Source: Burkholderia contaminans
Lineage (GTDB): Bacteria; Pseudomonadota; Gammaproteobacteria; Burkholderiales; Burkholderiaceae
Direction: 5' to 3'
Assembly: GCF_029633825.1 (NCBI RefSeq)
Contig: NZ_CP090640.1
Span: forward strand, 2,356,001 to 2,420,000
Length of the DNA stretch: 64,000 nt
Shown: piece after piece, positions 7,081 to 14,476 of the stretch
Position numbering within the stretch: the first letter of the stretch is position 1
Layout: the number at the start of each line of letters is the position of its first letter
Position numbers and translations under genes: made by a program
The notes under the pieces: generated by a model
The model's input: the letters and a program-made list of their open reading frames with translations, nothing else
Told to the model about the DNA's origin: nothing
Database searches by the model: none

Positions 7081-9045
7081 TCAGGCCTTCGCGAGCTTGA
7101 TGCTGGTCTGCTCGGCCGTCAGGTAACCGACGCTGGCGCCGAAGCGGTCCTTGAAGTTCGCGCGCACGAGCGGGTCGAGCGTCGGCTTGACCTTGTCGTG
7201 CAGCGGCGATTCCCAGTCGCCCGCGTGCTGGAAGTTGCTCATGATGTAGGTCCAGCCGTTGATCTCGTCGACCGCGTGCAGGCCCGTCGATTCGGCGCCG
7301 GCCGGGCAAGACAGCACGCGTACCAGCGCCTTCGTGTCGACGTTGTACGCCCACAGGAAGTTGTTCACGTGCATGCCCGAGTCTTCGCCGATGAACAGCG
7401 TGCGCAGCTTTTCGGAGAACTTCAGGTTGTCCGGGTTCGCGATCTTGTCCGGGTTCGCAAGGTTGCCGAGCCCGTCGGCCGCGGCGAGATCCTCGCCGAC
7501 GAGCGCGGCCGGCGCGCTCATGTCGACCGGCACCCACTCGCTGTCGATCGTGCCGCCCGTCGTGTCGCGCTGGCTGCCCTTCAGGTTCAGCGCATAGACG
7601 GCGCCCGCGGCGATCTTCTTGTCGACCGCGACGTCGCGCGATACCGCGTTGCCCTTGACCATCGACGTCTCGATCCGCGACATCGCCGTGTAGACGATCT
7701 TGTCCTTCGCGTTCACGGTCGTGCCTTCGAGCTTCGTGAAGCCCATGCTGCCGCCGAGCAGCGCCGCGTAGCGGTGCGTCTCCAGGAACGCGGCTGCCTT
7801 TTCCATCCCCGGCTTCACGCGCATCCAGTTGAACTTGCCGCCGAAGTGGATCTTCGTGTAGCTCGCATCGTTCGGGTCGGTGGTCGCGAGGTCCATGATG
7901 TCCGACGCCTTCAGCGTGTTCGCGAGCGCTTCGATCTCGCCGCTGGTTGCGTGGCCGATCCTGATCCACGTGAGCGTCGCGGCGCCTGCGCCGGCGGACG
8001 ACGTCTGCGTCCACTTCGCGACGTACAGCGTGCCGGCGGACAGGTCGGCCGCCTTGTCGGCGACGAACATGAACAGGCCGCCGTTGGTGGCGTCGTCACC
8101 CATCATCACGGTGCGCTGGTCCGGCATCACCTGGATCAGCTCGTGCGAGATGCGGCCGAGGCAGTAGTGCTTCTTCACGGTGCCCGTGCCGTCCGGATTC
8201 ACGGTGATCTCGGGCAGGTGGCCGTAGTGGTAGGGGTTCGCCTTCGTCTCGTCGCCGAACGTGTTCTTGCTGAACGCCTTGAACTGCGCGTCGGTCGCGG
8301 CCTTCGTCGCGTCCGGCTCGTATTCCTCGCTCGACAGGTGCGTGCCCCACGGCGACAGGCTCGCGCCGCACGTGATCCACAGCCCGTGCGCCTTCGACGT
8401 GTCGACGTTGTGGTACTTCACGACCTTCAGCGCGCCGTTGGCCGGATCCTGGTCGAGCGTCAGCACCGCGATCGGCGACGGCAACTGGCCGTACTGCGAT
8501 GCGCTGGCCTGGTCGCGCGTCGTGTATTCGAACTGCACGACGGCGAACACCGTGTTGCCCTTCACGCCGGGCACGTTCGCGTTCTTCAGCGTCAGCAGCG
8601 AGCTGCCGTCCGGGCAGTCGGAATAGAACTGGCGCTCCTTGCCGGCCACCGAGCGATCGATGATCGGCTGGTTGTTGATGTCGTAGTAGCCGCCCGCGAG
8701 CGTCGTGCCGCCCTTGCCGTCCGGCATCAGGTCGCCGGTCACGAAGAACGGCCGGTAGGCCAGCTTGAAGTTGCGTGCCGAGCCGTCCGAGAACGACACC
8801 GACAGCGTCGAGCCGACCGTCGTCGTGGCCATCGCGGCCGCGTTGTCGAGCGAGGGGGCGGCCATCGCCGAGAACGTCGCCGACGTGTACGCGGCGGCGA
8901 CCGGGGCCGGCGTCGACGCCGGATTGTCGTCGCCGCCGCAACCCGTCAGCAGGGCCGGCAGCGCGAGGCCGGAAAGCGGAAGCATCGGCGCGCCGGCGAG
9001 GATCTTCAGGGCCTGACGACGGGAAGTGTTGGGCAACGCGGGCAT
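7081..9045 (-). CDS. phoX: PhoX-family (DUF839) alkaline phosphatase, Tat-exported
   Basis: A 654-residue periplasmic phosphatase of the PhoX type, a calcium/iron-cofactor enzyme that releases phosphate from organic monoesters. The N-terminus carries a twin-arginine signal (TSRRQALKIL) and then a hydrophobic stretch ending in a lipobox-like LLTGCGGDD, so it may be a Tat lipoprotein. The ATG at 9045 is preferred over an upstream in-frame start at 9102 because it places the twin arginine eight residues into the protein. It lies downstream of amtB on the same strand, with a 159-base gap. No clear Pho box was found upstream. Confidence 0.85.
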   Translation of the reverse strand: MPALPNTSRRQALKILAGAPMLPLSGLALPALLTGCGGDDNPASTPAPVAAAYTSATFSAMAAPSLDNAAAMATTTVGSTLSVSFSDGSARNFKLAYRPFFVTGDLMPDGKGGTTLAGGYYDINNQPIIDRSVAGKERQFYSDCPDGSSLLTLKNANVPGVKGNTVFAVVQFEYTTRDQASASQYGQLPSPIAVLTLDQDPANGALKVVKYHNVDTSKAHGLWITCGASLSPWGTHLSSEEYEPDATKAATDAQFKAFSKNTFGDETKANPYHYGHLPEITVNPDGTGTVKKHYCLGRISHELIQVMPDQRTVMMGDDATNGGLFMFVADKAADLSAGTLYVAKWTQTSSAGAGAATLTWIRIGHATSGEIEALANTLKASDIMDLATTDPNDASYTKIHFGGKFNWMRVKPGMEKAAAFLETHRYAALLGGSMGFTKLEGTTVNAKDKIVYTAMSRIETSMVKGNAVSRDVAVDKKIAAGAVYALNLKGSQRDTTGGTIDSEWVPVDMSAPAALVGEDLAAADGLGNLANPDKIANPDNLKFSEKLRTLFIGEDSGMHVNNFLWAYNVDTKALVRVLSCPAGAESTGLHAVDEINGWTYIMSNFQHAGDWESPLHDKVKPTLDPLVRANFKDRFGASVGYLTAEQTSIKLAKA

Positions 9046-9204
9046 GTGGAGTCCAGTTTCGGTTGTTGGAAGAATGGCCTTCGCGGAGCAGGCGGTCGGC
9101 AAGCTTTGCGAAGGCTTATTGAAAACTGGACGGAAGTGTAAGGATGCTCGATGAAAGTTTTTTGAATTGAAAACGTAATGATGCGTCGGGCGTTCGTCAG
9201 GTGC

Positions 9205-10398
9205 TCAATCGCGTTCGGGCGTTGCCGAGATGCGGTGGATCGACAGGTCCGCGCCGTCGAACTCGGCTTCGCGGTCGAGGCGCAGCCCGACGGTCGCTTT
9301 CAGCGCGCCGTAGACGAGCGTGCCGCCCGCGGTCGCGATCGCGATGCCGCCGAGCGTGCCGACGAGCTGCGACAGGAACGACACGCCGCCGAGGCCGCCG
9401 AGCGCGGGCAGGCCGAACACGCCGGCCGCGAGGCCGCCGAGCGCGCCGCACATGCCGTGCAGCGGCCACACGCCGAGCACGTCGTCGATGCGCCACTTGT
9501 TCTGCACGCAGGTGAACATCGCGACGAACAGCGCGCCGGCCGCGGCGCCCGTGACGAGCGCGCCGATCGGGTGCATCACGTCGGAGCCGGCGCACACGGC
9601 GACGAGGCCCGCGAGCGGCCCGTTGTACGTGAAGCCCGGGTCGTTGCGGCCGGCCATCCACGCGGCGAGCGTGCCGCCGACCATCGCCATCAGCGAGTTC
9701 ACGGCGACGAGGCCGCTGATCTTGTCGAGCGTCTGCGCGCTCATCACGTTGAAGCCGAACCAGCCTACCGCGAGCACCCACGCGCCGAGCGCGAGGAACG
9801 GGATGTTCGACGGCGGGTGCGCGGCGATCCGGCCGTCCTTCGCATAGCGGCCATGGCGCGCGCCGAGCAGCAGCACGGCGGGCAGCGCGACCCAGCCGCC
9901 GAACGCGTGCACGACGACGGAGCCCGCGAAATCATGGAACGGCGCACCGAACGCGTGCGTGAGCCAGGCCTGCACGCCGAAGCGCTCGTTCCAGGCGATC
10001 CCTTCGAAGAACGGATAGATGAAGCCGACGATGATCAGCGTCGCGACGAGCTGCGGATTGAACTTCGCACGCTCGGCGATGCCGCCGGACACGATCGCGG
10101 GAATCGCCGCCGCGAAGGTCAGCAGGAAGAAGAAGCGCACGAGCGCGTAGCCGCTGTGCTGCGACAGCGTGCCGATGTCGTCGAAGAACTCGACGCCGTA
10201 CGCGATCGTGTAGCCGATGAAGAAATACGCGAGCGTCGACACCGAGAAGTCGACCAGGATCTTCACGAGCGCGTTGACCTGGTTCTTCTTGCGGACCGTG
10301 CCAAGTTCGAGAAATGCAAAGCCCGCGTGCATCGCGAGCACCATGACGGCGCCGATCAACAGGAACAGTGTGTCGATGCCGGATTTCAGACCAACCAT
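9205..10398 (-). CDS. amt: Ammonium transporter
   Basis: A 397-residue inner-membrane protein with about eleven hydrophobic segments and Amt/MEP family signatures: GTVRKKNQVNALVK near the N-terminus, DFAGSVVVHAFGGW with the pore histidine, and VWPLHGMCGALGG in the C-terminal half. It conducts ammonium/ammonia into the cell. The ATG at 10398 is chosen because a good AAGGAAG ribosome-binding site lies at 10403-10409 and a sigma-54-type promoter at 10435-10449; the longer upstream open frame contains both and is not coding. No glnK is adjacent. Control by nitrogen status is likely from the promoter. Confidence 0.93.
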   Translation of the reverse strand: MVGLKSGIDTLFLLIGAVMVLAMHAGFAFLELGTVRKKNQVNALVKILVDFSVSTLAYFFIGYTIAYGVEFFDDIGTLSQHSGYALVRFFFLLTFAAAIPAIVSGGIAERAKFNPQLVATLIIVGFIYPFFEGIAWNERFGVQAWLTHAFGAPFHDFAGSVVVHAFGGWVALPAVLLLGARHGRYAKDGRIAAHPPSNIPFLALGAWVLAVGWFGFNVMSAQTLDKISGLVAVNSLMAMVGGTLAAWMAGRNDPGFTYNGPLAGLVAVCAGSDVMHPIGALVTGAAAGALFVAMFTCVQNKWRIDDVLGVWPLHGMCGALGGLAAGVFGLPALGGLGGVSFLSQLVGTLGGIAIATAGGTLVYGALKATVGLRLDREAEFDGADLSIHRISATPERD

Positions 10399-10434
10399 GC
10401 CGTGGCTTCCTTGCGCAAAAAACGGGCAAGGAAC

Positions 10435-10449
10435 GCAAGTATCGAGCCA
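10435..10449 (-). promoter_or_regulatory. Sigma-54 (-24/-12) promoter of amt
   Basis: On the minus strand the sequence TGGCTCGATACTTGC matches the consensus TGGCACG-N4-TTGC at all but one position, with the invariant GG and GC ten bases apart. It ends 36 bases before the amt start codon, leaving room for a leader with the AAGGAAG ribosome-binding site. Confidence 0.8.
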
Positions 10450-10483
10450 ACTTGGTGAACGACTGCGTGGAGTTGGTGCTTCA

Positions 10484-10577
10484 GCACGGTGTGGTGCGGC
10501 AATCCGGTGAATCGTGCACGGGAAGGGGGCGCGGCCGGTGCGGACGTGACGGGATGCCGGGTGCACGCGTGTGGTGC
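10484..10577. promoter_or_regulatory. Candidate NtrC-binding sites upstream of amt
   Basis: Two GCAC/GTGC dyads lie upstream of the -24/-12 promoter: GCAC-N7-GTGC at 10563-10577, which fits the NtrC consensus spacing, and GCAC-N6-GTGC at 10484-10497, one base short. The first is about 115 bases upstream of the -24 element, a usual distance for an enhancer. The weaker site is less certain. Confidence 0.5.
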
Positions 10578-10631
10578 GACGCGTGCAGAACTGGTGCGCG
10601 GTGGGGCATTGCCGCGCACCGTTGCGGCGCG

Positions 10632-10967
10632 TCAGTGGCGCGGGAACAGCAGCGGCGGCCGGCGCAGCCGCAGCGCGCACGCCGACCAGTAGGCGGCGAC
10701 GGTCGTCAGCCCGAGCGCGGCAAACGCGAGTGCCGCGAAGCCCGCCAGCGACTGGCCGTCGGCGGTGGAGCCGAGGATGCCTTCCGCGACGATCAGCGCG
10801 GCCGTCCAGAAGCCGATCACGGCCTGCGTGAGCAGGCGCGCGCACGCGACGCGGCGCGGGCGCCCGGATTCGGCCGGGCGGCGCGCCGACGGCGGGCGCA
10901 GGCACAGGAACAGGGTGGCGGCGAGCACGGCGGCCAGGGCGATGAACCAGTCGACGAGGAAATCCAT
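10632..10967 (-). CDS. Small integral membrane protein of unknown function
   Basis: A 111-residue protein (from the ATG at 10967) with three or four hydrophobic segments: about residues 6-22, 45-62, 70-85 and 85-100. A charged Arg/Pro-rich loop follows the first. I recognise no family. An alternative GTG start at 11009 would add 14 residues; neither start has a convincing ribosome-binding site. It lies upstream of amt on the same strand, but the amt promoter region between them indicates separate transcription. Confidence 0.5.
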   Translation of the reverse strand: MDFLVDWFIALAAVLAATLFLCLRPPSARRPAESGRPRRVACARLLTQAVIGFWTAALIVAEGILGSTADGQSLAGFAALAFAALGLTTVAAYWSACALRLRRPPLLFPRH

Positions 10968-11159
10968 GAGAAAAAGGGGCACGTCCAAAGCGGATTGAAG
11001 CGTGCCCACTTTAATGTTCTCGCGTGTGCGATTAAATCAGACGAGTCCGAAATTGAAAGCCATTTTTAATCACGGCGCGCGATTGGCCCAGTGCCGCAGG
11101 CGGTATCATCGACATCGGTCCAACCACGAGGCCGCGCGGCGCGCGGCCGGAGATTGCTG

Positions 11160-11588
11160 ATGAACATGAAGACTTCGCGGGCGCGTCGCGTGCCCGGGTC
11201 CGTACTGGCGGCCGTGGCCGCCGGTGCGCTGCTGTTGCTCGCGGGCTGCGAGAAGTCCGGTGCGCCGGCCACCCAACCCGATACGGCCGCGAGCGCGGCC
11301 GCCGATGCCGCGAACAATGCGGCCAAGGCAATCGACCAGGTGGCGAGCACCGTCAACCAGCAGCTCAACGCCGCGAAGGCCGGCATCGCGTCCGCGGCGT
11401 CGGCCGTGCCGCCGCTGTCCGCGAGCGGTCTCGCATCCGCCGCGCAGGCACAGATCGACGCGGCCGCCTCCGCGGTCGTCGCGCATGCGGCTTCCGAAGC
11501 CGGCGCGAAGATCGCCGAAGCCGGCAAGAAGCTCCAGCAGTGGAGCCAGCAGAACGCGCCGGGCGCGAAGCCCGCGAGCGGCGAGTGA
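11160..11588 (+). CDS. Alanine-rich lipoprotein
   Basis: A 142-residue secreted protein with a basic N-terminus, a hydrophobic core and a clear lipobox (LLLLAGC, cysteine near residue 30). The mature part is about one third alanine and is predicted to be largely helical, with repeated AxxAAxxA spacing suggesting an amphipathic coiled structure. The start at 11160 is chosen because it gives a normal signal-peptide length. It is not obviously co-transcribed with a neighbour. The function is unknown; similar Ala-rich lipoproteins are common in Burkholderia envelopes. Confidence 0.7.
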   Translation: MNMKTSRARRVPGSVLAAVAAGALLLLAGCEKSGAPATQPDTAASAAADAANNAAKAIDQVASTVNQQLNAAKAGIASAASAVPPLSASGLASAAQAQIDAAASAVVAHAASEAGAKIAEAGKKLQQWSQQNAPGAKPASGE

Positions 11589-11611
11589 CACGGGCTTGCA
11601 AGATCCGTTAA

Positions 11612-11632
11612 ATGTAATTATGATAGTTACAT
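11612..11632. promoter_or_regulatory. Operator dyad upstream of the Rrf2 gene
   Basis: ATGTAA-N9-TTACAT, a perfect six-base inverted repeat, lies 47 bases before the Rrf2 start codon. The same dyad with longer arms is found before the oxidoreductase gene (12218-12242). This suggests autoregulation by the Rrf2 protein. Confidence 0.7.
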
Positions 11633-11678
11633 ATGTCGCCGGCTGCGGGATGGGCCGGCGTCGTCAAGTGAGTCAGGA

Positions 11679-12134
11679 ATGAATACCAGCAGCCGGTTCG
11701 CGTTTGCCGTCCACGTGCTTGCCTTGCTGTCGATGCAGGAAGGCGTGCCGCTGTCGTCCGACATCATCGCGGGCAGCGTGAACACGAATCCGGCGCTGAT
11801 CCGCCGCTTGCTGTCGATGCTGGCGGCCGCAGGGCTGACCACGTCGCAACTGGGCGCGGGCGGCGGTGCGCTGCTGGCGCGTGAGCCTGGCGCGATCACG
11901 CTGCTCGACGTGTATCGCGCGGTCGACGATGCGCAACTGTTCGCGCTGCACCGTGAGGCGCCGAATCCCGCGTGTCTCGTCGGGCGGCACATCCAGGGCG
12001 CGCTGATCGGCTACATCGGCGACGCACAGCGGGCGATGGAAGCATCGCTGGCTACGCGCACGCTGGCCGACGTCACGGCCGACGTGCTGGATCTGGAGCA
12101 GCGCACGCAGCAGGCGGCACGCGCCGGCGGGTGA
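11679..12134 (+). CDS. Rrf2-family (YwnA-like) transcriptional regulator
   Basis: A 151-residue winged-helix repressor. The N-terminus MNTSSRFAFAVHVLALLS and the recognition region NTNPALIRRLLSML are typical of Rrf2 proteins. Only one cysteine (Cys99, in NPACLVG) is present, so the three-cysteine iron-sulphur ligand set of IscR/NsrR is absent; this fits the YwnA-type subgroup, which senses by other means, possibly through the single thiol. It is followed by a terminator and by a second copy of its upstream operator in front of the NAD(P)-binding oxidoreductase, its probable regulated partner. Confidence 0.85.
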   Translation: MNTSSRFAFAVHVLALLSMQEGVPLSSDIIAGSVNTNPALIRRLLSMLAAAGLTTSQLGAGGGALLAREPGAITLLDVYRAVDDAQLFALHREAPNPACLVGRHIQGALIGYIGDAQRAMEASLATRTLADVTADVLDLEQRTQQAARAGG

Positions 12135-12186
12135 AAGGCGGCAGGGCAGGAAGCCGGACGGCGCGAGAGGCGCGGCGACCGGCGTG

Positions 12187-12210
12187 ACGGGGGCTTTGCC
12201 CCGTTTTTTT
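12187..12210 (+). terminator. Intrinsic terminator after the Rrf2 gene
   Basis: A six-bp stem ACGGGG/CCCCGT (12187-12192 and 12199-12204) with a six-base loop is followed by a T7 tract. It lies 53 bases after the regulator stop, so the oxidoreductase downstream needs its own promoter, where the second operator sits. Confidence 0.75.
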
Positions 12211-12217
12211 CGGTCTT

Positions 12218-12242
12218 ATATGTAATTAACTACGTTACATAT
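12218..12242. promoter_or_regulatory. Operator dyad upstream of the oxidoreductase gene
   Basis: ATATGTAA-N9-TTACATAT is a perfect eight-base inverted repeat, 22 bases before the start codon at 12264. The inner six bases and the nine-base spacer are the same as in the dyad at 11612-11632, so both genes should respond to the Rrf2 regulator. Confidence 0.78.
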
Positions 12243-12263
12243 TTTTCTTACTGGAGAATCGAT

Positions 12264-12905
12264 ATGACGCAACGTACCTTGAATATCGCGCTGTTCGGCG
12301 CCACCGGCACGATCGGCTCGCGCATCGCCGCGGAAGCTGCACGACGCGGCCATCGCGTGACGGCACTGTCGCGCAATCCGGGTGCAGCCGCCGACGGCAT
12401 TACCGCGAAGGCGGCCGACCTGTTCGACGCGGCCAGCATTGCGGCCGCACTGCCGGGCCATGATGTCGTCGCGAGCGCGTACGGTCCGAAGCAGGACGAT
12501 GCGGCGAAGGTCGTCGCAGCTGCGAAGGCGCTGGTCGCCGGCACGCGCCAGGCGGGGCTGAAGCGGCTCGTCGTGGTGGGCGGCGCCGGTTCGCTCGAAG
12601 TTGCGCCGGGCAAGCAGCTCGTCGACAGCGAAGGTTTCCCGGAAGCATACAAGGCGGTCGCGCTCGCGCACCGCGACGCGTTCGACTACCTGAAGACGGT
12701 TGGCGATCTCGACTGGACGTTTTTCGCGCCGGCCGCGCTGATCGCCCCGGGCGAGCGCACGGGTACGTTCCGCACGGGCGTCGGCAAGCTGATCGTGGAC
12801 GCACAAGGCAACAGCAAGATCTCGGCGGAAGACTACGCGATCGCGTTCGTCGACGCGCTCGAGCAAGACGGCTTCGTGCGCGAGATCGCGACGGTCGCGT
12901 ATTGA
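12264..12905 (+). CDS. NAD(P)-dependent NmrA/SDR-like oxidoreductase
   Basis: A 213-residue atypical short-chain dehydrogenase. The N-terminus LNIALFGATGTIGSRIAAEA carries the Rossmann GxxGxxG pattern, and KRLVVVGGAGSLEV and FFAPAALI lie in the positions typical of the NAD(P)H-binding family that includes YwnB and BVR-B-like flavin reductases. No catalytic Tyr-x3-Lys of classical SDRs is evident. A good GGAG ribosome-binding site lies before the ATG. The Rrf2 operator upstream suggests it is derepressed by the signal that regulator senses; the substrate is unknown. Confidence 0.82.
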   Translation: MTQRTLNIALFGATGTIGSRIAAEAARRGHRVTALSRNPGAAADGITAKAADLFDAASIAAALPGHDVVASAYGPKQDDAAKVVAAAKALVAGTRQAGLKRLVVVGGAGSLEVAPGKQLVDSEGFPEAYKAVALAHRDAFDYLKTVGDLDWTFFAPAALIAPGERTGTFRTGVGKLIVDAQGNSKISAEDYAIAFVDALEQDGFVREIATVAY

Positions 12906-13123
12906 GCGGTGCGCTGACGCTGGCCAGTGGCGCGTGAGCGCCCGGCTGGCCGCACCGTGCAGTAACGCCAGGCGATTCCACCTTCACGGGCGGGATCGCC
13001 TGTTTCATTTGGCGCATGCGGCGTGGCGGAGCATTCGCTCGCTCCGCGCGCGTACCGGATCGGTATTTATACCGGTCGACGCGGCAAAGCCGTTTCCATA
13101 TTGTTCCCCGTTGTGCAGGATGA

Positions 13124-13140
13124 ATAGAATAAATTTCTAT
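13124..13140. promoter_or_regulatory. AT-rich dyad before the Lrp/AsnC gene
   Basis: ATAGAA-TAAAT-TTCTAT is a 17-base inverted repeat ending 18 bases before the start codon at 13159. Size and AT-richness fit an Lrp/AsnC-family site, suggesting autoregulation. A second dyad, CGGTAT-TT-ATACCG at 13061-13074, lies further upstream. Confidence 0.5.
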
Positions 13141-13158
13141 CTACGAGGGACTGGAGAA

Positions 13159-13629
13159 ATGGACGCCATCGATCGCAAGCTGCTGGAGCTGTTGCAGGCG
13201 GATGCCACGCTGCCGATCGCGGAACTGGCGCAGCGCGTGAACCTGTCGCAGACGCCGTGCTGGAAGCGCGTGCAGCGGCTCAAGGAAACCGGCGCGATTC
13301 GCGCGCAGGTTGCGCTGTGCGATCCGCGCAAGCTCGGGGTCGGCACGACCGTGTTCGTCGCGATCCGCACCAACCAGCACACGGAGGAATGGGCGCAGCG
13401 TTTCACGCAGGCCGTGCGCGACATGCCGGAAGTGGTCGAGGTCTACCGGATGAGCGGCGAGACCGATTACCTGCTGCGCGTCGTGGTGGCCGGCATCGAC
13501 GATTACGACCGCGTCTACAAACAGTTGATTCGTGCGGTGCCGCTGTTCGACGTCAGTTCGTCGTTCGCAATGGAGCAGATCAAGTATTCGACCGCGCTGC
13601 CCGTGCGCGACCTTGCCGAGCCGGCCTGA
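13159..13629 (+). CDS. Lrp/AsnC-family transcriptional regulator
   Basis: A 156-residue protein with an N-terminal helix-turn-helix (LPIAELAQRVNLSQTPCWKR, about residues 20-40) followed by an RAM/ligand-binding domain (about 65-145) with the YRMSGETDYLLRVV signature. These proteins form octamers and respond to amino acids. The ATG at 13159 is preferred because a GGAG site is correctly placed and the protein then has the usual Lrp length. An iron transporter converges from the other side; no target gene is directly adjacent, so its regulon cannot be inferred. Confidence 0.9.
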   Translation: MDAIDRKLLELLQADATLPIAELAQRVNLSQTPCWKRVQRLKETGAIRAQVALCDPRKLGVGTTVFVAIRTNQHTEEWAQRFTQAVRDMPEVVEVYRMSGETDYLLRVVVAGIDDYDRVYKQLIRAVPLFDVSSSFAMEQIKYSTALPVRDLAEPA

Positions 13630-13672
13630 CGCGCGATGAAACGCAGCAACGAAACGCGGCGATGAAACGACA

Positions 13673-13693
13673 CGGGCGCGCGCATCGCGCCCG
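13673..13693. terminator. Hairpin between convergent genes
   Basis: An eight-bp perfect GC-rich stem (13673-13680 with 13686-13693) with a five-base loop lies between the convergent Lrp and fbpC genes. No T tract follows on either strand, so it is a weak or factor-assisted terminator candidate. Confidence 0.4.
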
Positions 13694-13698
13694 CGAGT

Positions 13699-14472
13699 TC
13701 AGCGGCCGCGCGCCAGTGCGCGTGCGCGTTCGTCGGCCAGCGCGTCGCGGCGCACGAAATCCGCGACGAACGGGCTGGCCGGATGGTGATGCAGCGCGTA
13801 CGGCGTATCCCATTGCGCGAGCTGGCCGTCCTTCATCACGCCGATCCGGTCGGCGATCGCGAACGCTTCGGCCTGGTTGTGCGTGACGAGGATCGCGGTG
13901 TGGCCCGTGCGTTTCAGGATGTCGCGCAGCTCGAACGCGAGCCGCTCGCGGGTATCGACGTCGAGATTCGAGAACGGCTCGTCGAGCAGCAGTAGCTCCG
14001 GCGACGGCGCGAGCGCACGCGCGAGTGCGACGCGCTGCTGCTGGCCGCCCGACAGCTCGTGCGGATACGCGCCGCCGGAATCGGCGAGGCCGACGAGTTC
14101 GAGCATCTCCGCGACACGCAGGCGCCGTTCGGCCTTCGGCATGCGCCGCAGGCCGAACGCGACGTTGTCCGCCGCGCTCAGGTGCGGGAACAGCGCGTAG
14201 TCCTGGAACATCATGCCGATGCGCCGCCGCTCGGGCGGCACGTCGAGCGACGGCGCCGCGACGGGCACGCCGTCCAGCACGATGCGCCCCATCCGCACCG
14301 GCTCGAAGCCGGCGATCGCGCGCAGCACGGTGGTCTTGCCGCAGCCGGATGCGCCGAGCAGGCAGCCGATGTCGCCGCGCGGCAGCGCGAGGCTCAGCCC
14401 GTCGACCACGGTGCGGCGGCCGTGCGGCGTGTCGTAGGCGAGGCAGAGGTCATCGAGTTCGAGCAGGTTCAC
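13699..14472 (-). CDS. fbpC: Ferric iron ABC transporter ATP-binding protein
   Basis: A 257-residue ABC ATPase: Walker A GASGCGKT (residues 40-47), Q-loop MMFQDYALFPHL, signature LSGGQQQRVALARAL, Walker B LLLLDEPFSNLD, and the switch histidine in LVTHNQAE. It energises the FbpB permease from the cytoplasm. The start is a GTG at 14472, four bases after the fbpB stop. It lacks the long regulatory C-terminal domain of MalK/PotA-type subunits. With FbpA and FbpB it forms a complete Fe3+ importer operon; a Fur-box-like site lies upstream of fbpA. Confidence 0.88.
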   Translation of the reverse strand: MNLLELDDLCLAYDTPHGRRTVVDGLSLALPRGDIGCLLGASGCGKTTVLRAIAGFEPVRMGRIVLDGVPVAAPSLDVPPERRRIGMMFQDYALFPHLSAADNVAFGLRRMPKAERRLRVAEMLELVGLADSGGAYPHELSGGQQQRVALARALAPSPELLLLDEPFSNLDVDTRERLAFELRDILKRTGHTAILVTHNQAEAFAIADRIGVMKDGQLAQWDTPYALHHHPASPFVADFVRRDALADERARALARGR

Positions 14473-14476
14473 GGTG

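Noticed and set aside
10399..10905. N-terminal extension of the ammonium transporter frame
   Set aside because: The extension contains the sigma-54 promoter, ribosome-binding site and NtrC-like sites and is Arg/Pro-rich without homology-like features.
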